Assembly (NCBI GenBank): GCA_949317995.1
Contig: OX439049.1
Coordinates: 13,764,395 to 13,828,394 of the forward strand
Source: Acholoe squamosa
Taxonomy: Eukaryota > Annelida > Polychaeta > Phyllodocida > Polynoidae
DNA: 64,000 bases
Direction: 5' to 3'
This document shows positions 47,461 to 61,249 of this stretch, in pieces. Within the stretch, counting starts at the first letter, position 1. Each line of letters begins with the position of its first letter. The notes below the pieces were generated by a model that worked only from the letters and a program-made list of their open reading frames with translations, was not told the origin of the DNA and did not search any database. A program made the translations under genes and the position numbers.

Positions 47461-50400
47461 TTAGTTACTGCGTATGAACCATTTAGCGACTTGCATGATG
47501 ATGTAGCCGAGCACGATGGGGTAGAGGATGAGCTCGCGCTGAGATCGCTTCTCATTCTCCTGTTGTAGGTTCACCACATGCCGTGTAAGTTTCATCACCT
47601 ACAGCCAGAAAATAAAACCAAAATATTCTAAGTGATAGCACAATGCTTAAAACCATTTCCTCTAAAGTGAATTATTTGGCTTTGCAAGTCATTACATTTA
47701 ATGCAACCAAAAAATTCACAATTTATAATGTTGTTTCTGCACACCTTCCCATTTACACATTGAGGTTATATAAGCTGAAATCTCTGAAGTATTAGATCTA
47801 TATGTATCGCAATACCTCACATATAAGGTGCAGTTTAGTCATATCCAAAATATGATTCATGATAAAAAAAAAAATAGCTCCTAAAAACAGAGTGCATCTA
47901 ATACGTGGGGTTTGTTGGTTAAGTTTTATGTCCGGGGTCATCGAAGAACTCAGATATTCAAACACGTGGGGTGCACATTATATGTAAGGTATTTCATAAA
48001 TGAGAATTTCCATTTCTCTGAGCGTCAACTGCCCACATTTAATAGAGAACATTTGTTTATGTGTATTCTCATTCTAGTACAGACCTGTCTGCGTAGAACG
48101 ATGATATCATCATCGTCAGAGTCTTGTAGGAGGAGCCCGCCTCCCGGTGTGGTTAGTGCTTCCAGGTCCGGCCTGACAACGGACAAACGTTAATGCACAT
48201 GTGTCAAATGATCAACAGGAAAAACAGAAAGAAGCTATAATTATCCAATTATTGATTGATATTATTGATATAGAGATTTGGGAAAAGAAACATGCTTTTT
48301 TTGTGTGATTTAAGATAACATGTAGAAATAAGATTCACAACGATCAGTAACATTTCTAAATTACAACACAGTAATTGTGATTAAGGAGAAATTAAAAAAT
48401 GAACAAGTGGTGCATACATGCAGAAAGTAGGCTTTCTTCAATACTGTAAGGAGTCAACCATTTACGGACCACTAATGCATTAATGCACCATGCCGATCCT
48501 ACAAGTTAGGAGCTGTTGGCAGGATCTGCCATAGTGCATGAATGAAGCCATGGTGAGGACACTCCCCAGGGCTACATTCATGCATTATGACGACCAAGGG
48601 GCATGATGCCTTAACGCACATACAGCCCTTAAAGGGTTGAGCTTTCTTTGTCAGGCCTCAAGGCTTCAAGCTGTACCTGGGTTCTTTTTGTGGTGTGACT
48701 TGAAGTTGGAGATCATCAGCTTCTTCAAACGTGACGTGACTAGTGCAGGAAAATAGGACAGAAACTCACTCTGTGATACTAGACTACTGCTAAGGGGTCT
48801 TAAAATAAGCTGGTATGTTTCTGTTCAAACGCTGACACCCATTATCAAAAACTATAAATGTTTTATAAGACCTTGGGCCTGGATGATGTTAGAACAATTA
48901 ATCAATTCCTAGGGTGCAACCAGTACCCATCATGATGGCTTTTATCAGTCCTTATCTCGCCGGTATCAGCTTCACCAATGGTTGTGTCCACTGAACAAGG
49001 TTAGAGAGGTCTATATAAAGCTACCGTGTATACATGCCAGATTGGGGAGGGAGATGGAGTTCAAATGCAAAGTTTTAACCTGTAGGTATATCACGCAAGA
49101 TTCAACATATTTTTCTCTTTTGTGTTTTGATTATCATTTTTTGCAATTGTTTGAAGCACAGAAAAGTAAAGTATCAAACAAAAGACTAATCTTAGGCCCC
49201 ACTTTGGTGGGTAGGGTTTGGCGAACTGATACACACCAGCTTTTAAGGCATAGAGAACATCATTGGAAGGGTTAACCACAGAGCACACATGTTACAAAAA
49301 GACAAACTAAACAATATCAAAGTGAATAACAACATCCATACACCTAAAACAATACTTATTGATTTTTCTATCTCATATAACTTTCAATTTTCCAGGGACC
49401 AAAAAAAGGAGAAATGGTGAACACTATAGTAAAACCCTTTGTGTAAGCCATATTGAACTTTGTCGTTTTTCCCCACATAAAGTAGCCCAAAACTAACCCA
49501 TAGATGGGCAATTGGCTTATAATAATATTATAGTCAGGGTTTAAAATTTATGATCAAATGATGATGGAACATTTTAATCAATTATCTATGAAGATATCAA
49601 TAGAGATATTTTCTCATAGCCCCACTAAGTGTTCTGCCATCTTTAGTTACAGGTCCGGGTCTTAATTACCTGGTGGGTGCGGGGACATACCCGTTCTGAG
49701 CAGCCTGTGCCGCCATCCGCTGTTCTAAATCCTCGTTAGCTGTGTAGATATTCTCATCCAACTTCAGGCTACGGGGAGGCGTAGACAATCCAAGGTAGGT
49801 GTTGGCCTCGTCTGGGAGGAGTGGGTCTTTGCGGTAGCCTTCTCTCATACCAACATGCTCATCCTGACCTGAAAAGATAAAAAAAAACATTTCACTGTCA
49901 ATTGGTACATCAACATAAGATAGCATCAGATAACAAAACAAGAGAGCGTTTATTTTAAAACGTTTGAGTCGAGAGTATGTCTTGGAGAGACAGAAAGGAA
50001 ACGAGGCAAGGGTACAGAGCCTAGGCTAGATGGCTTGCCCATGACTTTCCCACTATGTCATTAAGGACACATTTAGCTGCTTGATTGTCTTCCTCCTCCT
50101 CCCAACACAACTACCAGCACAGCTCTGAGTATTGAGGCATGCCTGAGTACCCCCCAACCCACCTAGTGGCGTGCCTACCTAGGTAATTATAGCTTTGTCT
50201 AGACCAATCAAACATCAGTCATAGCTTTCAAATATTGAGTAAATCGTCCCGACATAAGTCCTGACATAAGTCTCATCCATCCATCCATCCATCCATCCAC
50301 AGTCATTGTTGATCCTACAATTAACATCACAGACAGAAGGTGATGTGACCTTGTTACAATTCCTTCCTTTCCCATAGGAAATGATTGGAAGTCAATCCTC

Positions 50401-53400
50401 TTAAAGGGCCCATTTTTTTTTTTTTTTTTTTTTAATCACGCAAGGCCGATTTTTAAATCGGCCTTGCGTGATATTTCTAGAAACCGTTCTGTCATAATTA
50501 AAAAGGATGACAAAGGTGGCTCTATAGTCATCATGAACCGCCAAGATTACGTGGACGAGGGACAAAGGCAGCTGAATGATGGTAAGTTCTACCGTGAGAC
50601 TACCACTGACTTGACTAATGAACATAATCAAAGAATCAATTTCAGCATCCATCTTTTAAGACTCAAGGGCGAGATAGATGAAGGACTGGAGGCGAAACTC
50701 ACCACCACCAAGGCTAGAACACCAGAACTGTATCTTCTACCCAAGATACATAAAGGTAAATACCCACCACCGGGGAGACCAATTGTCTCTGCTAATGGCT
50801 CCCCCACTGAGAAAATATCAGCCTTGGTTGATGCCTATCTCAAACCACTGGTCCCAGAGATCAAGTCTTACCTTAGGGATACCAGACACTTGTTACAGAT
50901 TATCAAGAAACTGGGCCCCCTGCCCTATGACTCACTCATTGGCATTTTGGATGTAACATCTTTGTACACCAATATACCAAACAGAGAGGGCCACATCGCG
51001 GTAGGAAGACACCTGATCAAACACAGGAAGGCAAATGCAAATGAGCCCTCCAATCAGAGCCTATGTCATCTTCTGTGGCAGGTTCTAACCATGAATAACT
51101 TTGACTTTAATGGTAAACACTACCTACAAGTTGCAGGCACAGCAATGGGCACGCGGGTTGCCCCGACCTATGCAAACATATTCATGGGTGAATTTGAAGA
51201 AAGATTCGTCTACAAATATCAGAAACAACCCTTGTTGTGGCTGAGGTTTATAGACGATATTTTCTTCATCTGGACTCACGATGAAGATGAATACCTGAAG
51301 TTCCTCCAATACTTGAACACAGCTCATGCCACAATCAAGTTCACTGGAGAGATTTCAGAAGTTTCAGTCAACTTTCTGGATACTACCATTAGTATACATC
51401 CAGAGGGACTAAAGACTGATCTATACATCAAACCGACAGACTCCAACAATTACCTCAGGTTTGACTCTGCCCACCCGAGACACTGCCTCAGAGGTATCCC
51501 CTATGGGCAGTTCCTGCGCATACGCAGAATCTGCTCCAATGACACAGACTTCATAAAACATTGTATTATGAAAGGTCGTCATTTTGTGAGACGAGGGTAT
51601 GACCCATGCCTCATCCAGTCTGCCTTTCTGAGGGCTTGGTCTCAAACCAGGGACCTCCTCCTGGAAGCCAAACCCAAAATGAAAACCAGACACAACCACA
51701 TCCTGATCACAACTTACTCACCTGGGTCCAAGTGCCTATCTGAAATTGTGAACAAGAATTGGGACCTCCTGATAAGGTCCTACCATACCAGGAAAATCCA
51801 TGCCAAAGGTTTCATGACTGTGTACAAGAAACCCAGAAACATTGGATCCTATGTTGTCCGAGAAAAATTGCCGGCACCGTTGAAACCGGTACCGGTAATA
51901 AGGAGTAATATCTGCAAAACCAGAGGTTGTGGATATTGCACCCGGATGAACTTCTCTGGGAAAATCACATGCGACACCACAGGTCGTGTGTATTCTTCCA
52001 AGATGAATGTATGTTGTAAAAGTTCCAATGTGATCTACTCTTTGGGCTGCAAACGCTGTGGCAAAAAGTATGTAGGTCAAACAAAGGGACCCGTAATGGA
52101 CCGTATACGAGTCCATTACTACAACATCAGGAATAATGTGACCTCCAGCATAGTTGGATCTCACTTCAAAATGGCCTTCCATAAAAAGTTGGATGATGTG
52201 GAGCTCACCATTGTGGACTTCATACACGCTCACCCTGCCAGTGACAAGGCCACCTACCTACGGAATCTTGTGGAATTCAATTGGATCCAAAGACTCCATT
52301 CAAACGCCCCTACCGGTTTGAACATAGCAGACGCCCCCTTTGGGGCAGGCTAAATAATTAAGGGTGTTTGATTTAATTTGAGATTCATTCCTGAGCTCCA
52401 AGGGAATGGGTCAGGATGTCCATCCACATGCACACCTTGGATTCCGGACCTAGCCACGTCGAAAATTTTTTTAAAATTTTCCGGGGTCCAAGAAATGTGG
52501 TGTACTCCTTTTGTGTGGGAGTTTATAAAATTTCCACACTTAGGGAACACTGAGATCTAGAGCCTAGCTCTAATACCTTAATTAAAAATAAAAAATTCCT
52601 AGAATTTTGATTTTTAGGGTGAATATAATTCTGCCCCCCCACATGGGTGAACTACTTACTCTATGTACCATCACACCAGAGTTATATTTTACAGTGTAAA
52701 TAAAATAACTCAAATCCAGACCCCCCTGTGGGGACTGGGACCACTCTAGGCAATAACCATTGTCTAACTCAGCACTAACAAATGCCTGATGATTCCCCAT
52801 AGGAAGAAACTGCTCTAAAAAAGAGACTTAGATCCTGTATCTAAGCCTCAACCCATGGTTACCAGTAACCATGGCAGCTGTTACTAACTCTCCCTGGAGA
52901 TATGTACACAAGTGGTGTTGCCTAGCAACAGTGTTCCTTATGACGTCACTCCCCCTGGGGCTAACCGTCATTCCGAGTGGTCGCATTGTGCAAACAAGTC
53001 ATCTCTACCTAGCTCTCGTCCGAAATTACTCTTAAAGGGCCCAGCTATCTCACTACTGATACTTACCATAGAGAAGCCTACTAGGCTCCTCTATGTACTG
53101 ACCTAGATTCACCTCCAATGCAAGACTAATGTTTTGTCTATGAGAGAATCTTGGAATTAAACCTATCAATAAACCAAATTGGAAGGCCTTCAAAATCAAC
53201 TATATCAAAAGATATTTGCCCAGATAACCATGGCATGCACTGCCCCCATACCTACTCTATGCCCTCCTCTTCTAAAAAATCTGAAATCTGTCTATAAGTG
53301 GGGTTAAAGACAGTTTGATTACCCTTTTATTTAGGGTAAAAAGAGCCCTAAATCCCATGCATTTCTCCATAGGAAAAACCCAACAGTAATTACCATGTCA

Positions 53401-54361
53401 CAGCCATCAAAGTACACCTTAAATGTAAATTCTATTACATGGATAGCTTTGTCTTACTTTTTGTCTCGCTATATGACTAATTTTTGGGGGTTCAGTTGTA
53501 ACAGAAATAGGGCTAAATGACAGGTTTTGATGGTCTATGGAAATTCTTGGAATCTAAATATAAATAAAGCATACCCCATGAAATGTTTTTTTCATCATTT
53601 ATCAAAAGATTTTCATGTAAATAGAAATATGACTCATGGGGTCTTTGAAGGGTGTGATAGGGCATATGCTGTGTAATGGAATAGTTTTTTTGGTGGTGCA
53701 TGTAATCTGCTAGAGGCCAAAATAGCAATTGAAACTTGTTAATCATAAGAAACTCGGCTAAGGGCTAGTAGACAAGAGGTCAGAAAGGTGGTGTCAAAAG
53801 CCCTTGCCTCGTTTAATATTTCAGAATCGTGCAAATTAACAACATTATTATAAATAAATTTCAAGATGGAAATTTGGTTTTACTGTTTTATTCTAAAATA
53901 AGAGTCCCATCATGCCTCCTGGCTCATACAGTAAAGCCCTGCATGAACAATAAATCAAATTCTGAAATCGAATTCTGCGTTGACAATCTACGCCGACACT
54001 TTGGGAGTATATCCTTATCAACCCAATAAGGTCAACATTGTGAATGAACATACCGGTAGTACATGTAGTGCAAGTTTTTATGGGCAAGTGCATGTAATGC
54101 GCTAGATCAATATACAACCATTTGAAGTTTGACAGACTTACCAGATACCATGATTCTGTCGGGTACATTCATGGAGCGGCGTACATTGTTACTGTGCTCA
54201 GAGTAGTCCTTCTGCATCATGCCCTCCATCTTGTTATCTACGAGCCCGAGGCGGTCTGGGACCCGCATCTTGGTACTGATGTCCACTGTGAAGTCCGGGT
54301 CATAGTCCCGCGGGTACAGGTCGTCAAAGTCTGGGGGCAGGCGATCAGCAGGGTTCGCCAT
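47461..54361 (-). CDS. MFF: Mitochondrial fission factor (Mff/Tango11), four coding exons
   Basis: Exons 54361-54142, 49868-49670, 48172-48085 and 47598-47461 join with GT-AG borders and matching phases (1, 2, 0), giving 645 nt: 214 residues plus stop. Mff hallmarks are visible: the two short DRP1-recruiting-type motifs (KMRVPDRLGL near residue 31 and MNVPDRIMVSG near 63), STPPRSLKL in exon 2, and a DDDIIVLRRQVMKLTRHVVNLQQENEKR coiled coil spanning exons 3-4. A C-terminal tail anchor follows (ILYPIVLGYIIMQVAKWF). Mff sits in the mitochondrial and peroxisomal outer membrane and recruits the dynamin DRP1 for fission. An AG acceptor directly precedes the ATG, so the untranslated first exon lies further right. 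A Penelope-like element occupies the first coding intron. Confidence 0.92.
50278..50301. repeat. (CATC)n microsatellite
   Basis: Six CATC units in the first coding intron of Mff. Confidence 0.9.
50435..50472. repeat. Perfect 18-bp hairpin at the 5' edge of the Penelope-like element
   Basis: ATCACGCAAGGCCGATTT and its exact reverse complement are separated by two bases, directly after a run of about 21 T. The right arm enters the first codons of the retroelement frame. Such a junction suggests foldback or inverted joining during retrotransposition. Confidence 0.85.
50464..52353 (+). mobile_element. Penelope-like retroelement, 5'-truncated, RT plus GIY-YIG
   Basis: About 629 codons in one open frame. 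Reverse-transcriptase landmarks are LPKIHKGKYPPPGRPIVSA, GTAMGTRVAPTYANIFMG and the catalytic FIDDIFFIW. A linker follows with CKTRGCGYCTRM, then the GIY-YIG endonuclease (VIYSLGCKRCGKKYVGQT ... RIRVHYYNIRN) typical of Penelope-like elements. The frame starts inside what is normally an internal DISRNRSVIIKKDDKG-like segment, so several hundred N-terminal bases are missing. No internal stop is present, so the insertion is young. It lies antisense to Mff in the first coding intron. Confidence 0.9.
52354..54141. other. Intron DNA of Mff
   Basis: The first 200 bp probably belong to the 3' region of the Penelope-like element. No other gene or element edge could be defined. Confidence 0.4.
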
Positions 54362-56280
54362 CTACAAGTACCAACAAACAGCATCTCTTGTCAGGTCTGG
54401 GATGATCTATTATACATTGTATGATTGAAATGCATATGCCTCTTTTTTACCTATCATTGAAGTCCAAAGTCGTCTATCTGATACGATTAACACAATTCAG
54501 AACATAGACGGTTATTTTACATTGTGTTATAATTGGAATATTCTAGTCACAGTTGATGTTGTGTGAATTGGATCTTCTTTATGACAAGAAGGATCTACTT
54601 CCATAGTTTTAAGTAAATATACAGAGAAATTGCATTATATTAGTGATTATATTATACTGGTAGTGCCCCACGGATGACGAAAGCTGCGCCTTCGTTGTAC
54701 GCGACTACAGTGTATTCAATCAAACAATGTGTTCTTCATAAGATACTTTCAAATGTTCAAAACATATTTCGAATTTTAAGAATAATGAGTTTGTTTGTTG
54801 TTGAACTTGATACAAACATGTTATGGAGACAAATGGTATGTACATGATTTCTTAAATTTATCATGGAAAGTAAATGATTTATGGTGCTTCTGACATAATA
54901 AAAGGGGACATGTCTCCCATATGTCAAAAAGAGATGTACTTTTTTTCAGTCAAAAACAAAAGTTAACCATTCCTGAGGGAAATCAATGCGACTTAACAGA
55001 AAAATTCCTGCAAAACAATTATTTCTATAAGAACGGGAATGAATGATTTCCTTCACAGGAGGAACCAAACATAACTAGTCATGGGGTGTGGCTTTCAAAG
55101 CATTTGATAAATCTTGAGTTTAAAACATGTATTGATAACTGTTAACATACCTTTCAAAAACAATACTGTTGCATCATATTTGTTAAAATGGGGTCTTCGC
55201 AATCACACATAAACACGAGTGGAGGAAACCCAGGAACTGGATTGAATGTACAAGGGCAGACCTGTACTTCATCCAAGACTTGAAATAAGACTTGTCATAA
55301 TAAGAAAGCTTGTTGTCCTTAAATTGGTAAGGGGTGGTGTGAGGCACATTGTTAAACTGCCTGAAGAAGCAGACTTTGTTCACTGCCTGAAGAAGAACAA
55401 TGAATTTGTTCGAAACATAGCCAATTAAAAAAAGATTTACCCCTCCTCTCTCGATGTAAATTATCCCAATAAAAAACAATATCAAATTAACTTTTTGGTT
55501 TTCTAAATAAACTTAATTAAACTTCATGGGAACCAAAGTTCGGGTTGCTCGTTGTGCCAAATTTGAATATCACTGGTCAAGTTAATACGTGTCGATCTCG
55601 CCAATACCTAATTAAGATGGGAATGACTACTCGTATCTTTACCTTTTGCATAGTGTGATTGTCCTTAAGGAAACTGAAATATTTTTGAAAGTAAAAAAAT
55701 GTAGCCAGATGTACATGTTCTGCAGTTCCTCGTATAAACGGTCATGCAAATACTGTATACAGTTCAAAATCACTGCTCTTAAGATGGACTAGAGAGCTCA
55801 AAGAATGTCTTTAGTTGGATGTGTATTGCCATAAGAGGTGTTGGTCCAACCTCTGAAAATGCTAGGCCCCTTGAACACTTCACAAATGGAAGTATTTCTC
55901 AATACATAAAACTGCACTTAAGTCTAAATTTGAGGGACTTCTGAACCTTTGAAAATGGATGAACCTCTGAGTGTCTGATATCTCTGATTGCCATATGACA
56001 TATAATGCCTCGGGGTTCTTTCAGAGTTCTCTGGACAGACTGTAACTTCATACGTACTAGTTCTAGATCATTATCAATGCAGCGAAGGCCACCCTTCAAT
56101 ATACATCTGTTTCCTATCCACAGGGTGGGATTTTGTCAGACCCACGAGTGAGGGAGTGAATTTTTTTCTTTTTCATAAAAAATCCTTATTTTTTTTTTAT
56201 TTTTTTTTTGATTACTGGATATAGAACAACGATGTAGGTTGTCATCGCCAACCTTGGGGATCCACACTAGATAGAACAAG
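54362..56280. other. Presumed first (5' UTR) intron of Mff
   Basis: The bases directly before the Mff ATG on the minus strand end in TTGGTACTTGTAG, a plausible acceptor. No coding exon is seen in this stretch. Confidence 0.4.
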
Positions 56281-56282
56281 TA

Positions 56283-56525
56283 CCGTAATCTCCCGCGTAT
56301 AAGGCGCAGCTCGCGTATAAGGCGCCCCCCCAACTCACAGGGGGGCTGTTTTGCATATAAGGCGCCCCCTCAGGGGAGATTTTTGTTAATTTAGTACTGA
56401 TCTATAGTAAAAATACCCCCCCTATAAGGCGCACCCCAAACTCAAGGCAATTTACCTCCCACGTATAAGACCCAGCAGCATTTTGTTTGGCGTATAAGAC
56501 GCGCCTTATACGCGGGAGATTACGG
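56283..56525. mobile_element. TA-flanked MITE (copy 3)
   Basis: CCGTAATCTCCCGCGTATAAGGCGC...CGCGGGAGATTACGG with flanking TA. Nearly identical inside to the copy in the viral gene at 27898. Confidence 0.93.
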
Positions 56526-56529
56526 TATC

Positions 56530-59040
56530 AAAAACTCTTTGGACCTAAATTTTAGTGCCCTGATATACACAGTGGTGTATCTAACCAAACTCTGAAATAT
56601 TGGGTCCAATCAAGGATTGGAAAACAAAAAATATTTCCTGTCTCCACTCACTCCTTTTTTTAAAAGAATTTAATAAGATCCCACAAGGAGAAAATGTCCC
56701 TGGGACCACATATTAAATTTTAAATATCCCAATTAATATAATTTTTATTTGGGTAATTAACTATAGCAACGCTATAGGCCTTGTTAACCTCTGTATTACA
56801 CCTGATGAGACTAATAAAGTCGAAACCTTGTCTTTCCCACCTCTACTATCAAATTGAGAGTAGACTCAAAACATATGTTCTGAGTTAAATTCCTGGGCTT
56901 GGAGATTGACCCAATCACATGACCCCAGGGGCACACAGGAAGCCTGTGAAGCCATGGTAATGATTGATCATTGTTTATTAGTAACAATGATCTCCCTGGA
57001 GACCACCCTATCAACGGAAGTTGATGAGGGGAGGCGAGCATGGCAACCACGCCAGTAGAAGCAAGGTAGTGTAGAGGTGCGGATGGTTTGAATTTTCGTT
57101 CTCTAAGATTTTTTATTTTTTTTTTAAAAATCCTTATTTGTCATGATAGCAGGGGCAGCATGAATCTGTCATGTTCTAAATTTCAGGGTTTGGAAACCTG
57201 AATCTTGAGCTGAGACAAAAAAAAACTCAAAATTTGTTTTTCCACCATTTAACCTATAGTAATGCGCGGGGTTTTCCACTGAAAACACATGAAATTATTT
57301 TGACCCCCCCACCATCAGAGGGGTTGAAAAAAATCTGACCCCCGGTCAAGCAGAGCTGTCAGTTGGGTATGGGCTCAACCTCTGAAATTTGTGGGTGTTA
57401 GCAAAGCACCCATTTCCCTCAATCTATCATACTAAAACTAAAAGCACCCCATCTCATCTTCATTTCAACCTGTTCCTCTCATTCAAAACCATCTCTAGAT
57501 TGGATGGTCATAGAAAAAACAATTAAAAGACTTATCCGTTATGCTCCCTAGAAGTAAAAAAAAAGCATGTTGTAAGGGTATCTATGAATGATTAATGTAA
57601 TTCCCTCTGTCTATATTATGACTACAGGATGGAAAAAGCCTCTAAGATGTCTGACTTTCGGGAAAGTTTGAACATCTGAAAATAGACGGACCTCTGAAGG
57701 TCACTCTCACATCTATCAAGGGGTCGAAACAATTTTGAATGCCCCCTCAAACCCACCAGCCCCGCCCCCCTGTTGTCAAAAGATGATCACTCTCTAAGAT
57801 GACTAAAAATAGTAAAATATGACACACAGAAAAGTTAGACAGAGATACCCTGTCCCAGGCCTCCTCCCGTCGTATTGGACAGAGGGTGCTCAGGTACATA
57901 GGAACTGGAGGTTGACAGGCCTGCCCATTACTGGTTTGATTCAGCCAAATTGCTTTGTTTACAAGTGTCCAGCCTTCCCCCACGATAATGGCGACATGAC
58001 AGCGCCCCCTACATTTCGGTCAACATCTCGTCTCAAAGAGGTAAAACTGAATACTGTAGAGGCCATGAACGATGGATTATACCAATATCTACAATATTTC
58101 ATAAAATGGAAACTAAATTCATCATATTTTTTTAAATACAGCAATTAAAACATTGTAGAGTAAAGCATAGCCTATGCGACGGCCGCCATCTTGTTTTAAA
58201 ATGTTATTTTTGTATTTTTGGCAAAATGTTTGTTTTCCCTATCTTAGAATTATCGTAGCTTCCCCAAATTTTAAGGAGGTCGTAAGGGGGTGTACATCTA
58301 GCTACCTACTTAATTTCAAGAGGATTGATGAAGCCTAAGGGGAAGGGGTGCGGGGAAAGTCTCCCCGCACTCCCCCAACATTTGGTATTACAACTCTCCC
58401 ACACCCGTACAGAGAGATCTTGGAGTGGCAGACGGGTGTGGATTCCTTGTCCGGCGGGCGCTGACTCTTACCTGACGGGAGAGTCAGGCTTCCTGCATAG
58501 GGCTCATTTCTCAGGTGGCTGGAATTGTAGGACATAATTTTTTTATGTCGATTTCCTCTTAAAGATGGCTTCCTAATACATGTTTGTTGCCATTTTGTCA
58601 GAAACCTTTAATATGGGGGCCCAGATTATTTGGTTCTCGCAAATCTGTTAGCCTTCATATCAAGTTTAGCTGCCACGGTCGGCCATGTTGGATATGGTTT
58701 CAGGTCTCACAACAGAGGTGTTATTCATGAAATAATGTTATTCATGAGAATCTGCTTGGAGAGTGGAGATTGACTTCCTGTCTGGCAGAAAATGCACCTG
58801 CTGATAGCTATCCATTGCAACCCACGCAGCATGTGCCAAATCTTGGAAAAGGGTGCAATCTAAAAGTTTCCCAAAAAAAGACGCTCTTCCCACTCACAGA
58901 CAGCAAAACTAAGGTGGTACTCTTGTCAATACCATAAGCTGATTGTTGGGGATTTATTTCTGTCAAATGTTATTCTTAGAAACTTGCCGTTTCTAGAGCA
59001 CCTGAAAGTTTAAGGTATGCCAGTCCCAGAGACTCAGTCC
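56530..59040. other. Host intergenic or intron DNA
   Basis: No gene is supported. A GC-rich patch at 58330-58540 contains two local inverted repeats (GGGGAAAGTCTCCCC; CTGACGGGAGAGTCAG) and may be an unrecognised repeat. Confidence 0.3.
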
Positions 59041-59440
59041 TTAACTGAGTCGCGCCCAGTGACTATCATATCACTATGGATAGGTATGTCAGCATTGGGG
59101 CTGATATGAGCCTGGACTGCATCATGGAAAACTGTGCCAGGCTTGGAAGGTTTGTGCAGGGACAGGTCTCAGTGATCAGCTTATAACCATGGGAAATATT
59201 GGAGGGTTTAACTGCCTGAGAATTTGTACCCCAAGTACACAAAATTTCCTTCAATTTAGTGTTTGAACTTTGATTTTTTTTCACAACTCTAATTAGTTAA
59301 TTAATTGTTACCTTAATTAGGTCAATATAATCAATACCCCCTGATCAAATACATGAAGGAATATAGGAAGTCATCCAAAAACATATAGAAGAGGTAGTAT
59401 ATGGTCTTAGCATCAGCTTTTCATTTTTTAGTGACATACC
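59041..59440. repeat. Dispersed repeat, copy 1
   Basis: Matches 61250-61620 over about 380 bp in the same orientation, including GGGGCTGATATGAGCCTGGA, ACCATGGGAAATATTGGAGG and TGAAGGAATATAGGAAGTCA. Confidence 0.8.
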
Positions 59441-59879
59441 TACACACTAAGTAGGCACAGTCATAAAGCACCATACTGCAAGGGTACCCCCTGCCACGAA
59501 ATGTGTGACCTACTTTCTGCATATGGGAATTTTCTATGACATCATAATTAGCATCATCCTGACCTTGTTTACAAATGCACAGGCATGGCTAGGGTACCAA
59601 TGGAAAGCTATTGATTCAAGGATTCTAATGGTGCCAAAATTTTAAAAATCAGGTGGGGGGAAAGTTGAATTGTTGGAGGAATTGAAAAATGTATTTTTTC
59701 AGAGCTTTGGTTCACACACTGTTACTGGTTGGTTCACACTATTGAGGCCAGAAATTGATCCTACTCATCAAGACGAATCCAATGATGGGTCATTTGTAGC
59801 TGAGTGCCAAGGGACTCTCCTGAAAATTTTGGGTCAAAAATTTTGGACACGTGACACTAGAGACCAAAAATTAAGCTCT

Positions 59880-60085
59880 GACCTTGACCTTAAATGACAT
59901 TGACCTTAAATGACCTGATAATAAGGTCACCTGGGCTGGTAGGGTATTTGATACACATTTATAGTATTTAAGCATACTTATATTACCAGGTAAATTTGGT
60001 AGTCTCTTTAAATGTAGGTAGAATTTAGGTCTCGCTGAAAAGTGACCTTTGACCTTGACCTTAAATGACCTTAACCGACAGAAGG
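59880..60085. repeat. GACCTTGACCTTAAATGACC cluster
   Basis: At least six TGACCTT/AAGGTCA half-sites, in direct series at 59880-59930 and 60043-60075. Related to the cluster at 37440. Confidence 0.6.
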
Positions 60086-60605
60086 TCACAGGTGAGCTAG
60101 ATCGACCGGGCATCCAACACTCATCATTACATTTTTTATTTGAAGGAAATTCGTTAAAAATTGACAAAATGAGAACAGAAAAATCTGTTTTCACCACAGG
60201 CAGTTATCTGTCAGCGGTCACAACGTCCTATATGCTTCACTATGGAATAATGGGCAGAATTCTCAGAGGATATAATTGTCATTTTCTCAGAAACTAAACA
60301 AGATATTGACTTGAAATTTTCACTGAATGTCTATTTTAATTAGATCTATCCAGCCATAACATCAGTTTACACATCTAATGTATTTGAAAATTTTGTGACT
60401 GTGCCTACACTAAGAAAAGTCCAATGACAATGACAGGGACATCCGTGTTTTCGTCCAGTATCTAAAACGGTTAGATCTAAAGTAAAAGGCCTACCACTGG
60501 AACCCCAAAACTGTATCCCTGCTACGTCTCAAACACTGTTATTACTCTCTTAATTTTCAAAATAGTGTCAAAATTTAGCAATTATTAGCAGTGACAGCTC
60601 AGAAA

Positions 60606-60758
60606 ACTCACCGTATTTTGTGTCCAACTCGGGTACACAGATACCAATGACGTCATGTATTCCCGTGTACGACGCTTGTTCTCCGGCGTTCGGACCAGCG
60701 CAACCGGTCAGAGCATGCGCATACGGTAGCTTCCTTTTGCAAACGCCATTTGGTAAGT
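60606..60758. promoter_or_regulatory. Candidate bidirectional promoter with two first exons
   Basis: A CpG-rich block containing a perfect CRE (TGACGTCA, 60648-60655) and an NRF1-like site (AGCATGCGCA, 60712-60721). On the minus strand a donor ATACG|GTGAGT ends a possible exon at 60612. On the plus strand a donor CATTTG|GTAAGT ends a possible exon at 60752. The minus-strand exon could be the untranslated first exon of Mff, a nuclear gene for a mitochondrial protein. Confidence 0.45.
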
Positions 60759-61249
60759 GCAGTCGTGTTGGTATTTGCTCTCCTAAATTTGATTTTCTCA
60801 GGGATATTAAGCGTTTTGAAATGTCAAATGTAACAGGGAATGATAGTTAAAGGAATATATCAGAAGTTTATCTCATATCATTCATTAAAACATGTTGGCT
60901 GGAATGTAAAATAGAAGTTTACGTTGACACAGGCTTGCACAACCACGTGCGAGATGTGCGCGCCGCACGCTCAGTGACGCTGTCATTTCTCCGGATTTGG
61001 GGAGGTTGACATGCCAAGGGCCCAGTTTACATGAATATAGAATCCCGATTCTTAATATAAAATGTCACATTTCTACACATGAAATAGAGATGTTTGATCA
61101 ATTGCCTCTTTTGACCTGTTCCGTGTCGTTGCAATTCTTAAATGGTTGTAAATAATGATAAAAGTCAAGACATAGTCTATGGCATAGATAGTTGTACAAA
61201 TGGCAATGAAATGGGGGCTGTGATCGACATCGATGTGATCCTCGTGTAT

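Noticed and set aside
51736-52233. A 165-codon minus-strand gene
   Set aside because: It is antisense to the GIY-YIG part of the Penelope-like element.
60620-60850. A 76-codon protein gene in the CpG-rich block
   Set aside because: It has no resemblance to known proteins and is crossed by a strong splice donor; promoter/first-exon DNA explains it better.
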